The notes beneath the pieces are model-generated. The model did no database searches, had not been told where the DNA came from, and worked only from the letters and a program-made list of their open reading frames with translations. A program made the position numbers and the translations under genes. 64,000 nucleotides of DNA from Candidatus Rokuibacteriota bacterium (GTDB taxonomy: Bacteria > Methylomirabilota > Methylomirabilia > Rokubacteriales > CSP1-6). Numbering within the stretch: the first letter of the stretch is position 1; every line of letters starts with the position of its first letter. The stretch covers positions 1-64,000 of the forward strand of contig QHSP01000032.1 in assembly GCA_003220495.1 (NCBI GenBank), given 5' to 3'. Shown in pieces: positions 34,178-42,514 of this stretch.

Positions 34178-35251
34178 ATGAAGCACCGCATTGCGGCGAT
34201 TCCCGGCGACGGCATCGGCAAAGAAGTCGTCCCGGAAGGCATGCGCGTCCTCGACGCCGCCGGCCGCCGGTTCGGGTTCGAGATCGAATGGACGACGTTC
34301 GACTGGAGCTGCGAGCGCTACACGGAAACCGGTCGCATGATGCCCGAGGACGGCCTCGACCGGCTCCGACCGTTCGAAGCGATCTTCCTCGGGGCGGTGG
34401 GTTTCCCGGGCGTGCCGGACCACGTCTCGCTCTGGGGGCTTCTGATCCCGATCCGGCGCGGGTTTCATCAGTACGTGAACTTACGGCCCGTGCGGCTGCT
34501 CAAGGGCGTCAAGTCGCCGCTCGCCGGCCGCGGGCCCGCCGACATCGACATGCTGATCGTCCGAGAGAACAACGAGGGCGAGTACTCGGAGATCGGTGGG
34601 CGGCTCTACCGCGGAACGCCGGAGGAGCTCGCCGTGCAGCAGTCGGTCTTCACCCGCAAGGGTTGCGACCGCATCATGCGCTACGCGTTCGAGCGGGCGA
34701 TGCATCGGCCGCGCCGCCACGTGACGTCGGCGACCAAATCGAACGGCATCATCCACAGCATGCCGTACTGGGACGAGCGGTTCGCGGCCATCGCGAAGGA
34801 GTATCCGTCGGTGAAGACCGCTCAGTATCACATCGACATCCTGACGGCCCACTTCGTCCAGCACCCGGACTGGTTCGACATCGTCGTCGGCTCGAACCTC
34901 TTCGGCGACATCCTCTCCGATCTCGGTCCGGCGATCGCCGGCTCGATCGGGCTGGCGCCGGGCGGGAACATCAATCCCGAGAAGGAGTATCCGTCGATGT
35001 TCGAGCCCGTCCACGGCTCGGCTCCGGACATCGCAGGCAAGGGCGTGGCCAATCCGATCGCGCAGATCTGGACCGGCGCGATGATGCTCGAGCACCTCGA
35101 TCACCCCGATGCGGCACGCGCCGTGGTCGCCGCGGTCGAGCGGCTGGTCGAGGAGGGCAAGACCTTGACGCGCGATCTCGGCGGCCGGGCGTCGACGAGC
35201 GAGGTCGGGCAAGCGATCGCGGGGCTCCTCGAGCCGAGACGGCCCGTGTGA
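34178..35251 (+). CDS. dmlA: Tartrate/D-malate dehydrogenase
   Basis: A 357-residue NAD-dependent beta-decarboxylating dehydrogenase of the isopropylmalate/isocitrate family, closest in motif to TtuC/DmlA. Signs are AAIPGDGIGKEVVPEG, the substrate loop ANLRP-like QYVNLRPVRLL, ENNEGEYSEIGG (in place of the RENTEG of IDH/IPMDH), the Lys in TSATKSNGI, the metal site GDILSDLGPAIAGSIG and EPVHGSAPDIAGKG. It would oxidise D-malate or tartrate. GGAGGG precedes the ATG. Its TGA overlaps the GTG of the following gene (GTGTGA). Confidence 0.92.
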   Translation: MKHRIAAIPGDGIGKEVVPEGMRVLDAAGRRFGFEIEWTTFDWSCERYTETGRMMPEDGLDRLRPFEAIFLGAVGFPGVPDHVSLWGLLIPIRRGFHQYVNLRPVRLLKGVKSPLAGRGPADIDMLIVRENNEGEYSEIGGRLYRGTPEELAVQQSVFTRKGCDRIMRYAFERAMHRPRRHVTSATKSNGIIHSMPYWDERFAAIAKEYPSVKTAQYHIDILTAHFVQHPDWFDIVVGSNLFGDILSDLGPAIAGSIGLAPGGNINPEKEYPSMFEPVHGSAPDIAGKGVANPIAQIWTGAMMLEHLDHPDAARAVVAAVERLVEEGKTLTRDLGGRASTSEVGQAIAGLLEPRRPV

Positions 35252-35883
35252 ACTTCTTTGGCCACAGCGTGCTGGCGGTCCGGCGGAGCGGCGATCCGGC
35301 CTTCGTGCTCGGCTCGATGCTCCCCGATTTCGCCACGATGATCCGGGCGCGTCCGCCGGGCACGGAACACGCCGACATCGAATCCGGGATGCAATTCCAC
35401 TGGCGGACCGACGAGGTCTTCCACCGCTCGCCGGCGTTCCGGGCGCTCACTCACCAGGCGGTCGTCTGGTTGTCGTCGCGAGGGGTTCGGAGCGGCAGCG
35501 CGCTCGCGGTCGCGCACGTCGGCGTCGAGGTCCTGCTCGATGCCGCGCTGTCCGGCGACGAACGCGCGCAGCGCGCGTATCGAGCGGCCCTCGAGGGCGC
35601 CGCCAGGGAAGAGCTCGGGCGTTATGTGAGCTGGGCGTCGGAGGCGCAGCGGGATCGCTTCGACACGCTGCGCGAGCGGCTGCTCGGCCGCGGCGCGATC
35701 ACGGACGATATCGCTCCGGAGACCGTTGCCGAGCGCCTCCGGTCGGCGCTGGCCGACCGCCCGCGCCTTTCGCTCGACGATACCTCGGTTCAGGCCGTCC
35801 GCGACTGGGCGCGCGTCGCCCGCGCCGACATCTCAGCCAGCGCAATCCCTCTAGTCCAACACCTGGCCGCCCAGCTCCTCTAA
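35248..35883 (+). CDS. Uncharacterised protein resembling ACP phosphodiesterase
   Basis: A 211-residue all-helical protein opening MNFFGHSVLAVRR, then DPAFVLGSMLPDF, and FHRSPAFRAL, His/Asp patterns that recall the AcpH-type HD-like [acyl-carrier-protein] phosphodiesterases (F/N-x-H...L-G-x-x-x-x-D...H). The match is partial, so the family is tentative. Translation is coupled to the dehydrogenase gene by GTGTGA. It ends 37 nt before the convergent thiolase gene. Confidence 0.6.
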   Translation: MNFFGHSVLAVRRSGDPAFVLGSMLPDFATMIRARPPGTEHADIESGMQFHWRTDEVFHRSPAFRALTHQAVVWLSSRGVRSGSALAVAHVGVEVLLDAALSGDERAQRAYRAALEGAAREELGRYVSWASEAQRDRFDTLRERLLGRGAITDDIAPETVAERLRSALADRPRLSLDDTSVQAVRDWARVARADISASAIPLVQHLAAQLL

Positions 35884-35920
35884 CCGCGCACCCACTCCCG
35901 GGCTTCACGACGAGCCTGTT

Positions 35921-37090
35921 TCAGCGGCTCCCTTCGTTCGACAGGACGAGCGTGCCCGCGGCGCTCAGCATTCCTCCCATGCCATTCACCAGCGACATCC
36001 TGGCGTTCGGCACCTGCCGCGCACCGCACTCGCCGCGGAGCTGTCGCGTCGCCTCGATGATCGGGAAGATGCCGTACATGCCGCTGTGCGTGTAGGAGAG
36101 GCCGCCGCCGTTCGTGTTGATCGGGAGCTTGCCGCCCGGCGTCGAGCGTCCCTCGGCGAAGAAGTGGACGCCCTCGCCGCGTTTGGCGAGCCCGAGGGCC
36201 TCGAGCATGAGCGGCGGGCCCGAGGTGAAGGCGTCGTAGAGCATGATGTGATCGAAGTCGGTCGACTTCACGCCCGCCATCGCGAAGGCCTTCGCACCCG
36301 AGCGTTGGGTGGCCTCGCTGAACGTGAGATTGCGCATCTGCGTGAGCATGACGTGCTCGCTGCCCTCGCCGGCGCCCCGCACGTAGACCGGCTTCTTCGC
36401 GCAGTCCTTCGCCCGATCGGCGCGCGTCAGGATGACGGCCCCGCCGGCGTCGGTGACGAGGCAGATGTTCAGGATATTGAACGGCCAGACGACCGGCCGC
36501 GAGTCGAGCACGTCCTTCACGGTGAGGGGCTCGCGGTTGCGCGCCTTGGGATTCAGCGCGGCCCACTTCCGCGTCGAAACCGCGACCTGCGCCCACTGCT
36601 CGAGTGTCGTGCCGTACTCGTGCATGTGCCGGGTCGTGATCAGCCCGAAGTAGGTCGGCGCGCCCCCGAAGCCGTAAGGGAACTCGAACTGGCCGGGTAG
36701 CGCCGTGTCGCGCCGCGGCGACACGCCGACGCCCGAGCGTCCGGACTCGCCGTGGCACACGACCGCGACGTCGCAGAGCCCGTGGTAGAGCGCCACCATC
36801 GCGTGCCCGACCATGATGATGAACGAGCAGCCTCCGACAGTCGTGCCGTCGACGTAGCGCGGGACGACCCCGATCGCCTCGCCGATGGTCGCGGGCGAGT
36901 GCTGGCCGGCGGTGAAGACGCCGTCGATCTCGGACACCTTGATCCCGGCGTCGCGCGCGGCGTTGGTGATGGCCTCGACGTGCAGGGTGAGCTGGCTCTT
37001 GCCCGGCAAGGTGCCGATCTCGTCGCTCTCGTCGACGCCGACGATGCCGACCGCGTTGCTGAGCTCTCGCATCCGCGCGAGGTCGCTCAT
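35921..37090 (-). CDS. Thiolase-family protein (non-decarboxylating, lipid-transfer type)
   Basis: A 389-residue thiolase-superfamily protein. The SCP-x/UPF-type signs are VGVDESDE near the N-terminus, a Cys position in TVGGCSFIIMVGHAM, YDAFTSGPPLMLEALG, INTNGGGLSYTHSG and LVNGMGGMLSAAGTL. The nucleophilic Cys is plausible at GGCS; the C-terminal His is in THSG. Such proteins pair with DUF35 partners in degradation of steroids or branched CoA esters, usually as retro-aldolase or thiolase complexes. ATG at 37090 follows GGGAGG and overlaps the stop of the DUF35 gene. Confidence 0.87.
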   Translation of the reverse strand: MSDLARMRELSNAVGIVGVDESDEIGTLPGKSQLTLHVEAITNAARDAGIKVSEIDGVFTAGQHSPATIGEAIGVVPRYVDGTTVGGCSFIIMVGHAMVALYHGLCDVAVVCHGESGRSGVGVSPRRDTALPGQFEFPYGFGGAPTYFGLITTRHMHEYGTTLEQWAQVAVSTRKWAALNPKARNREPLTVKDVLDSRPVVWPFNILNICLVTDAGGAVILTRADRAKDCAKKPVYVRGAGEGSEHVMLTQMRNLTFSEATQRSGAKAFAMAGVKSTDFDHIMLYDAFTSGPPLMLEALGLAKRGEGVHFFAEGRSTPGGKLPINTNGGGLSYTHSGMYGIFPIIEATRQLRGECGARQVPNARMSLVNGMGGMLSAAGTLVLSNEGSR

Positions 37091-37512
37091 CGCGCACCTC
37101 CCACCGGACGGAACATCGGCAGGCTGATCTCGTCCGTGAGCTTCTCGAAGCAGACCTCGACCGGCATGTCGCAGCGGATCTGCTTCGGATCCGGCGCGAT
37201 GCCGACCAGATTGCTGAGCAGGCGCGGCCCTTCCTCGAGCTCGACCATCGCCAGCACCACCGGCGTCTTCACCTTGAACGCCTTGTTCAGGATCTGGTGC
37301 GCGATCTCGAACGAGAACAGGCGGCCCCGGCCGCTCGCCTGCACCCAGCCGATGTCCCGCGAAGCGCAGAACGGACACGACACGCGCGGGTACATGAACG
37401 GCTTGCCGCACGCGCGGCACTTGGTGATCATCAACTTGCCCTCGCGCGCGCCTTCCCAGTAGGGGCGGCACTCGGGCGTGATCGGCGTCGGGAGCGGGCG
37501 TTCGAGGTCCAT
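37087..37512 (-). CDS. Zn-ribbon OB-fold (DUF35) partner protein
   Basis: A 141-residue DUF35 protein: a rubredoxin-like zinc ribbon (CRACGKP and CPFC, about residues 33-50) followed by an OB fold (LFSFEIAHQILNKAFK ... VVLAMVELEEGPRLLSN). These proteins bind acyl-CoA and form complexes with thiolase or MaoC partners. The gene is coupled to the thiolase gene by ATGA, as is usual for functional pairs. ATG at 37512 begins the family-typical MDLERPLPTP. Confidence 0.9.
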   Translation of the reverse strand: MDLERPLPTPITPECRPYWEGAREGKLMITKCRACGKPFMYPRVSCPFCASRDIGWVQASGRGRLFSFEIAHQILNKAFKVKTPVVLAMVELEEGPRLLSNLVGIAPDPKQIRCDMPVEVCFEKLTDEISLPMFRPVGGAR

Positions 37513-37559
37513 GGGCGAGGATTCTACACGCAAGCTGGGGTAAAGTACCGCCCCGAGGT

Positions 37560-37610
37560 GCACGCTGCAGGCCGTCGCGGGGCTGGGGATCCCGCCGGTC
37601 GAGGCGCGCC
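37560..37610 (+). repeat. Dispersed leader repeat, copy A
   Basis: Carries GCTGCAGGCCGTCGCGGGGC, then TGGGGATCCCGCCGG and GAGGCGCGCC, nearly identical over its first 30 bp to the copy at 55261. It lies 17 bp before the ATG of the M24 gene, just upstream of its GAGGAGGAG ribosome site; TAAAGT at 37541-37546 could start a transcript through it. Confidence 0.7.
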
Positions 37611-37627
37611 TAGAGGAGGAGACCCCG

Positions 37628-38935
37628 ATGGCCCGGAAGCAGGATACGCCGAAGCCCCGGCCCGTGACTGCCGACGACGTGGATCCCCGTTATCGTTGGG
37701 ACCGACCTCTCCAGGCGCCCGGACACACGCAGGTGGATTTCGAGGAGCGTGTGGACTTCCGGCGCCTGCACGCCTATCGGCTGGGCCGCGCGCGCCAGGC
37801 GCTGGCGCGATCGGGGCTCGGCGCGATCCTCGTCTTCGACCAGTACAACATCCGCTATCTCTCGGGCACCGTCATCGGCGAATGGGCGCGCGACAAGCTC
37901 ACGCGCTGGTGCCTGCTGACGGGGACCGGAGAGCCGTGGGTGTGGGATTTCGGCTCGGCCGCGCGGCACCACCGGCTCTATACGCCGCAGATCCCCGCGC
38001 GCCAGTCGCTCGCGGGCATGGTGGGGATGCGCGGCGCGGTCTCGCCGAAGGCCGGGCTCTTCCAGAAGGCGGCCGTCGAGATCCGCGACATCCTCCGCGC
38101 CGAGGGCGTTGCCGGCATGCCGCTCGGCATCGACCTGGTGGAGCCGCCGTTCCTGTTCGCGCTCCAGGAGCTCGGGGTCGAGGTGCGCGACGGTCAGCAG
38201 GTGCTCCTCGAGGCGCGGATGCTCAAGAGCCAGGACGAGCTGACCCTGCTCAACATGGCGGCGGCGATGGTCGACGGCGTCTACCAGGACATCTTCGAGG
38301 CGCTCAAGCCCGGGGCGCGCGAGAACGAGATCGTCGGGCTCGCCACCAAGCGTCTCTACGAGATGGGCTCGGACTGCGTCGAGGCGATCAACGCCATCTC
38401 GGGCGAGCGCTGCAGCCCGCACCCGCACAACTTCACCGACCGGATCATCCGGCCGGGCGATCAGGCGTTCTTCGACATCATCATGTCGTTCGTCGGCTAT
38501 CGGACCTGCTACTACCGCACCTTCAGCGTGGGGCGCGCGACGAAGCCGCAGATCGCCGCCTACAAGAAGGCGCGCGAGTGGATGGACGAGGCGATCGCGC
38601 TCATCAAGCCCGGTGTGGCTACCGACAAGATCGCGCGCGCGTTTCCGAAGGCGCAGGAGATCGGTTTCGACAGCGAGATGGCCGCCTTCGGTCTCAACTT
38701 CTGTCACGGCATCGGTCTCGGGCTCCACGAGCGGCCGATCATCAGCCGCTTGAACGCGTTCGACGATCCGATGGAGCTGCAGGCGGGCATGATGTTCGCG
38801 GTCGAGACGTACTGCCCGGCGACCGACGGCATGTCCGCCGCCCGGATCGAGGAAGAAGTCATCGTGACGCCGAGCGGCGCCCAGATCATCACGCTCTTCC
38901 CGGCCGACGAGCTTCCGATCGCCAACCGCTACTAG
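37628..38935 (+). CDS. M24-family (pita-bread) hydrolase with altered metal site
   Basis: A 435-residue creatinase/aminopeptidase-P-fold protein. Residues 50-200 are the N-terminal domain and 225-435 the pita-bread domain. The five metal ligands of M24 should be D, D, H, E, E: D283 (FFDII), H360 (CHGIGLGLHE), Glu in AVETY and Glu in RIEEEV are present, but the second Asp, 11 residues after the first, is Cys294 (GYRTCYYRTF). Peptidase activity is therefore uncertain; non-peptidase M24 proteins such as creatinase and DMSP lyase DddP exist. GAGGAGGAG precedes the ATG. An alpha/beta hydrolase follows after 20 nt. Confidence 0.85.
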   Translation: MARKQDTPKPRPVTADDVDPRYRWDRPLQAPGHTQVDFEERVDFRRLHAYRLGRARQALARSGLGAILVFDQYNIRYLSGTVIGEWARDKLTRWCLLTGTGEPWVWDFGSAARHHRLYTPQIPARQSLAGMVGMRGAVSPKAGLFQKAAVEIRDILRAEGVAGMPLGIDLVEPPFLFALQELGVEVRDGQQVLLEARMLKSQDELTLLNMAAAMVDGVYQDIFEALKPGARENEIVGLATKRLYEMGSDCVEAINAISGERCSPHPHNFTDRIIRPGDQAFFDIIMSFVGYRTCYYRTFSVGRATKPQIAAYKKAREWMDEAIALIKPGVATDKIARAFPKAQEIGFDSEMAAFGLNFCHGIGLGLHERPIISRLNAFDDPMELQAGMMFAVETYCPATDGMSAARIEEEVIVTPSGAQIITLFPADELPIANRY

Positions 38936-38955
38936 CGACAGCCGAGGTCCACATC

Positions 38956-39726
38956 ATGGCGCGAGCGACCCTGAACGGCATCGAGATCGACTACGCGGTG
39001 GGCGGTCGCGGGCGCTCGGTGATCCTGAGCCACGGCTACGGCGCGACCGGGCGCATGTGGGACGGTCAGCGCCGGACGCTCGGCGACCGCTACCGGCTGA
39101 TCACGTGGGACATGCGCGGCCACGGCCAGACCGAGAGCCCGGACGATCCGGCGCGCTACTCGACGGAGCTCACGGTGGCCGACATGCGCGCGCTGCTCGC
39201 CTCGCTCGGCGTGAGCCGCGCGGTGGTCGGCGGGCTCTCGCTCGGCGGCTATATGTCGCTGGCGTTCTACCTGACCTACCCCGAGATGGTCGAGGCGCTG
39301 ATCATCTGCGACTCGGGGCCGGGCTACCGCAACGCCGAGGCCCGCAACGCGTGGAACCAGCGCGCCCGCGAGCGCGCCGCGGCCCTCGAGGCGCGCGGGC
39401 TCGAGGCGCTCGGTGGCCGCAGTCGCGAGGTGCGCGACGCGCTCGGCCATCACAAGAGCGCCCAGGGGCTCGCGCACGCCGCGCGCGGCATGCTGGCGCA
39501 ACAAGATGCGCATGTGATCGACGGCCTGGCGTCGATCCGCGTGCCGACGCTGGTCGTGGTGGGTGACCAGGACACGCCGTTCCTGGCGCCATGCGAGTAC
39601 ATGGCGAAGAAGATCCCGGGCGCGCGGTTCGAGGTCATCGCCGGCGCCGGCCACGCCTCCAACCTCGATCAGCCGGAGGCTTTCGACCGCGCGCTGTTGA
39701 GCTTCCTCGACTCGCTGCCGGCCTGA
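38956..39726 (+). CDS. Alpha/beta hydrolase
   Basis: A 256-residue alpha/beta hydrolase. Strand-loop VILSHGYGATGRMW is the oxyanion region, WDMRGHGQTESPDD follows, the nucleophile elbow is GGLSLGGYM, Asp lies in VVGDQDTPF and His in AGAGHASNLDQP. The set resembles 3-oxoadipate enol-lactonase or MhpC-type enzymes, but the substrate is not assigned. GAGG before the ATG and 20-nt spacing suggest cotranscription with the M24 gene. Confidence 0.9.
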   Translation: MARATLNGIEIDYAVGGRGRSVILSHGYGATGRMWDGQRRTLGDRYRLITWDMRGHGQTESPDDPARYSTELTVADMRALLASLGVSRAVVGGLSLGGYMSLAFYLTYPEMVEALIICDSGPGYRNAEARNAWNQRARERAAALEARGLEALGGRSREVRDALGHHKSAQGLAHAARGMLAQQDAHVIDGLASIRVPTLVVVGDQDTPFLAPCEYMAKKIPGARFEVIAGAGHASNLDQPEAFDRALLSFLDSLPA

Positions 39727-39768
39727 GCCCGCCGCCCGTCGATCGGCAGGCCTGATCGCGAATCGGTC

Positions 39769-40950
39769 TCAACGCCCCGGACCCAACAGGGCGGCGTAGA
39801 TATCCTCGAGGCGCCCGGCCTGAACCTTCGCGTCATGGTGGCGCTCGACGTGGGCGCGCCCGCGGCGTCCCATCGGCTCCCACACGTGGGGCTCGGTCAC
39901 GAGGCGCTCGAGATTCTGCGCGAGCGCGTCGACATCCCGCTCGGGGCTCAGGAGCGCGCTCTCCCCGTCGACGACCACCTCGGGGATGTCAGCGTGGGTG
40001 GAGGCGACGACGGGCATACCCGTCGCCGCGGCCTCGATGATCGAAACCGGTGCTCCGCCCTCGCTGTCGCCGTCGCGAGCGGTGACGCTCGGGCTCAGGA
40101 AGATGTGGTGCTCGAGGAGCAGCTTCTGGAAGACCGAATATGGCTGAAAGCCGACCCAATTCACCGCAGAGCTCGGCTGGTCGACGAGGGCCAGGATCTC
40201 ACGCTTCTCCTCCTCGTCCCCGACCTTGCCGGTGCTGTCTCCGATGAGCGTCACCTGGAGTCCTGGGTGCCGTCGGCGCACCCGGTAGACTGCACGTAGC
40301 GCGTCGGGGATCCCCTTTTTCTCACGGAATGTGCCGGCGATGAGGATCTTGACGACCCCGGAGGCGTCCGGCCGGCGCACGGCGAAAGGCAGCGTGTTGA
40401 GCGGGACTCCCAGGCGATGGACGATCACCTTTTCGGGCGGACACCCCAAGGCGAGGAGCGTGCGGCGCATCGCCGTACCTTCGGCGAGGAACGCGTCCCC
40501 TTCGGTGAAAAGCCGCCGATAGCGTTCTCGCCACACGGGATCACGTGCGAGCTGAGTCGCGTCAGACCCGTAGAAGCTCGTGACCATCGGCAGGCCGACG
40601 GCTCGCCGCACGTCGAGCATTTCGGCCCCAGTCGGGCCGAAATGCGCGTGGATCAGACACGCGCGTTGCCGACGCAGCACGCGCGTGAAGAATACCGGCC
40701 GCAACCCGTGACGCCGTCGCCCCCGAAGACCGAGCCAGACCTTTCGCGCGTTCCCCAGATCGCGGTACGCGTAGAGCCGCGAAAACGGGAACACATCGAG
40801 ATTCTCGGTTTGCTCGGTGACGACGATCGGCGTGTGCCGAGTCATGTTGACCAGGGGAGAGTGTATCCAGCTGCCCGTGCGGAACAGATACGAGGACACG
40901 AAATGAGCGACCACCGGAAGGCATTTCCCGCCTTCGGTCGCACCGCTCAC
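39769..40950 (-). CDS. Family 4 glycosyltransferase
   Basis: A 393-residue GT-B glycosyltransferase. N-domain segments include IHAHFGPTGAEML and SFYGSDATQLARD; the C-domain has VKILIAGTFREKKGIPDALRA and the E-x7-E donor motif EGGAPVSIIEAAATGMPVVAS. Relatives build colanic-acid-like or other surface polysaccharides. GTG 40950 is chosen because it directly follows the flippase remnant stop with AGGGG upstream; a longer frame to 41007 would overlap that remnant. It is the last gene of a small polysaccharide locus. Confidence 0.87.
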   Translation of the reverse strand: MSGATEGGKCLPVVAHFVSSYLFRTGSWIHSPLVNMTRHTPIVVTEQTENLDVFPFSRLYAYRDLGNARKVWLGLRGRRRHGLRPVFFTRVLRRQRACLIHAHFGPTGAEMLDVRRAVGLPMVTSFYGSDATQLARDPVWRERYRRLFTEGDAFLAEGTAMRRTLLALGCPPEKVIVHRLGVPLNTLPFAVRRPDASGVVKILIAGTFREKKGIPDALRAVYRVRRRHPGLQVTLIGDSTGKVGDEEEKREILALVDQPSSAVNWVGFQPYSVFQKLLLEHHIFLSPSVTARDGDSEGGAPVSIIEAAATGMPVVASTHADIPEVVVDGESALLSPERDVDALAQNLERLVTEPHVWEPMGRRGRAHVERHHDAKVQAGRLEDIYAALLGPGR

Positions 40951-40957
40951 CGCCCGC

Positions 40958-41173
40958 TTACCCCTGGTTGCCACCCGGCGACCGGACCTCACGCATTGCC
41001 TCGGCATTGGTCAACCAGAGCCACGCCCCGTAGGACACGACCCCGGTCGCGACGCTCAGCGCCAGGACTACGTGCGCTTCGGTATATGCGACCAGCCCCG
41101 CCATCAGCACCGGGCCGAGAAGGACGCCGCGTAGCGATCGAACGAGGTCCGGAAATGGTCCCTGGCTTCCGAA
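40958..41173 (-). pseudogene. Wzx-type flippase remnant (C-terminal end)
   Basis: In the same frame as the aminotransferase and directly after its TGA, about 71 sense codons read FGSQGPFPDLVRSLRGVL, then LGPVLMAGLVAYTEAHVV, LALSVATGVVSYGAWLW and a short polar end before TAA at 40960-40958. Two hydrophobic helices separated as in the last pair of polysaccharide flippases are visible. There is no start codon of its own and more than 400 residues of a normal Wzx are absent, so this is a truncated relic. Assignment to Wzx is by pattern and context. Confidence 0.55.
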
Positions 41174-42328
41174 TCAGACACCGACGCAGACCTGGTTGAC
41201 CGCGGCGATGACGTCTTCGACGTCTTGATCGCTGAGCTTGGCCGAGAATGGGAGCGACAGGGTCCGGGCTCCGATCCACTCCGCGTTCGGGAAGTCGCCC
41301 GGCTTGAAACCGAAGGTTTGGCGGTAATAGTGATGCAGATGGACCGCAGTGTAGTGAACACCGGTGCCCACGTTCCGCCGAATCAGCTCGTTCAGCACCT
41401 CGTCACGACTCTTGCCGATCGCCTCGGTCTTCAGGAGGATCGTGTAGAGGTGTCGCCCGTGGACTGTTCCGGGCTCGACCGGCGCGGGCCGCACCACCGG
41501 AAGGGTTTCGAACGCCTGGTCGTATCGCGCCCAGATTGCCTGGCGCCGCGCCGCGTTCCGCCCGATGCGCGCCAGCTGGTGGAGGCCCAGTGCCGCCTGC
41601 AGATCGGTCATGTTGTACTTGAAGCCGGGGACACGCGCCTCGTAGTGCTTGTAGCCATCGTCGGAAAACCGCCGCCATGCGTCCATGCTGAGCCCGTGGA
41701 GCGCGTACATCTTGAGCTTCGCGGCGAGCTCGGCATCGGCGGTCGTGATCATGCCGCCTTCGGCGGTCGTGACGTTCTTGGTCGCATAGAAACTGAAGCA
41801 CGTCAGGTCCCCGATGGTGCCGATCTTGCGGCCGTGATACGCGGCCTCGATCGCGTGCGCGGCGTCCTCGATCAAGAGGAGGCCATGCTGGCGTGCGAGC
41901 GCCTCGATCGCGTCCATGCGGCAGGGGCGGCCGGCGAAGTGGACCGGCAAGATGGCCCGGGTGCGGGGCGTGATCGCGGTCGCGATCAGCGCGGGATCGA
42001 TGTTGCCGGTGTCCGGCTCGACGTCCACGAACACGGGACGCGCCCCGGTGTGGACGACCGCGTTCGCCGTCGCGCAAAATGTCATCGGGGTCGTGATGAC
42101 CTCGTCGCCGGGGCCAACGCCCGACACGAGCATGGCGAGATGCAAGGCCGCGGTGCAGGAGCTTACGGCCACGGCCTCCGCGGACCCGATGTACTTCTTG
42201 AAGTGCTCCTCGAAGCGCGCGACTCGCGGCCCCGTGCCTATCCAGCCAGACCGGAGCGTCGCCACGATCTCATCGATCTCCTCCTTCTCGATAAGCGGAC
42301 TCCCGAACACCAGGAAATCCTTCCGCAT
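41174..42328 (-). CDS. DegT/DnrJ/EryC1/StrS aminotransferase
   Basis: A 384-residue PLP aminotransferase of the sugar-nucleotide type. The PLP Lys is in FSFYATKNVTTAEGG; AVSSCTAALHLA and IEDAAHAIEAAYHGR bind the cofactor; the C-terminal NVGTGVHYTAVHLHHYY is typical of enzymes acting on nucleotide-linked keto sugars. It would make an amino sugar for a surface glycan. ATG at 42328 follows GGAGAG. Downstream lie a flippase relic and a glycosyltransferase, so it is probably the remaining biosynthetic step of an eroded locus. Confidence 0.92.
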   Translation of the reverse strand: MRKDFLVFGSPLIEKEEIDEIVATLRSGWIGTGPRVARFEEHFKKYIGSAEAVAVSSCTAALHLAMLVSGVGPGDEVITTPMTFCATANAVVHTGARPVFVDVEPDTGNIDPALIATAITPRTRAILPVHFAGRPCRMDAIEALARQHGLLLIEDAAHAIEAAYHGRKIGTIGDLTCFSFYATKNVTTAEGGMITTADAELAAKLKMYALHGLSMDAWRRFSDDGYKHYEARVPGFKYNMTDLQAALGLHQLARIGRNAARRQAIWARYDQAFETLPVVRPAPVEPGTVHGRHLYTILLKTEAIGKSRDEVLNELIRRNVGTGVHYTAVHLHHYYRQTFGFKPGDFPNAEWIGARTLSLPFSAKLSDQDVEDVIAAVNQVCVGV

Positions 42329-42514
42329 AGGGCGCTCTCCTGCTCCGGTTTCCGGAGTTGTTGTCAGATGATCCCGGTAACTTCCTCCCTGTCGTCGTCG
42401 TCCGTTGTGGATGGTGACAAGGTAGGCGAAACCACGCAATGACCAACCGGTTGAATACCTGATTGGGACCCGGGAATCCCTGGATGACTCGACCATGGCC
42501 GCTTCTGGCGCGGC

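Noticed and set aside
37628-38935. Identification of the M24 protein as DMSP lyase DddP
   Set aside because: The second metal-ligand Asp that DddP needs is Cys here and the surrounding motif differs; only the general fold is shared.
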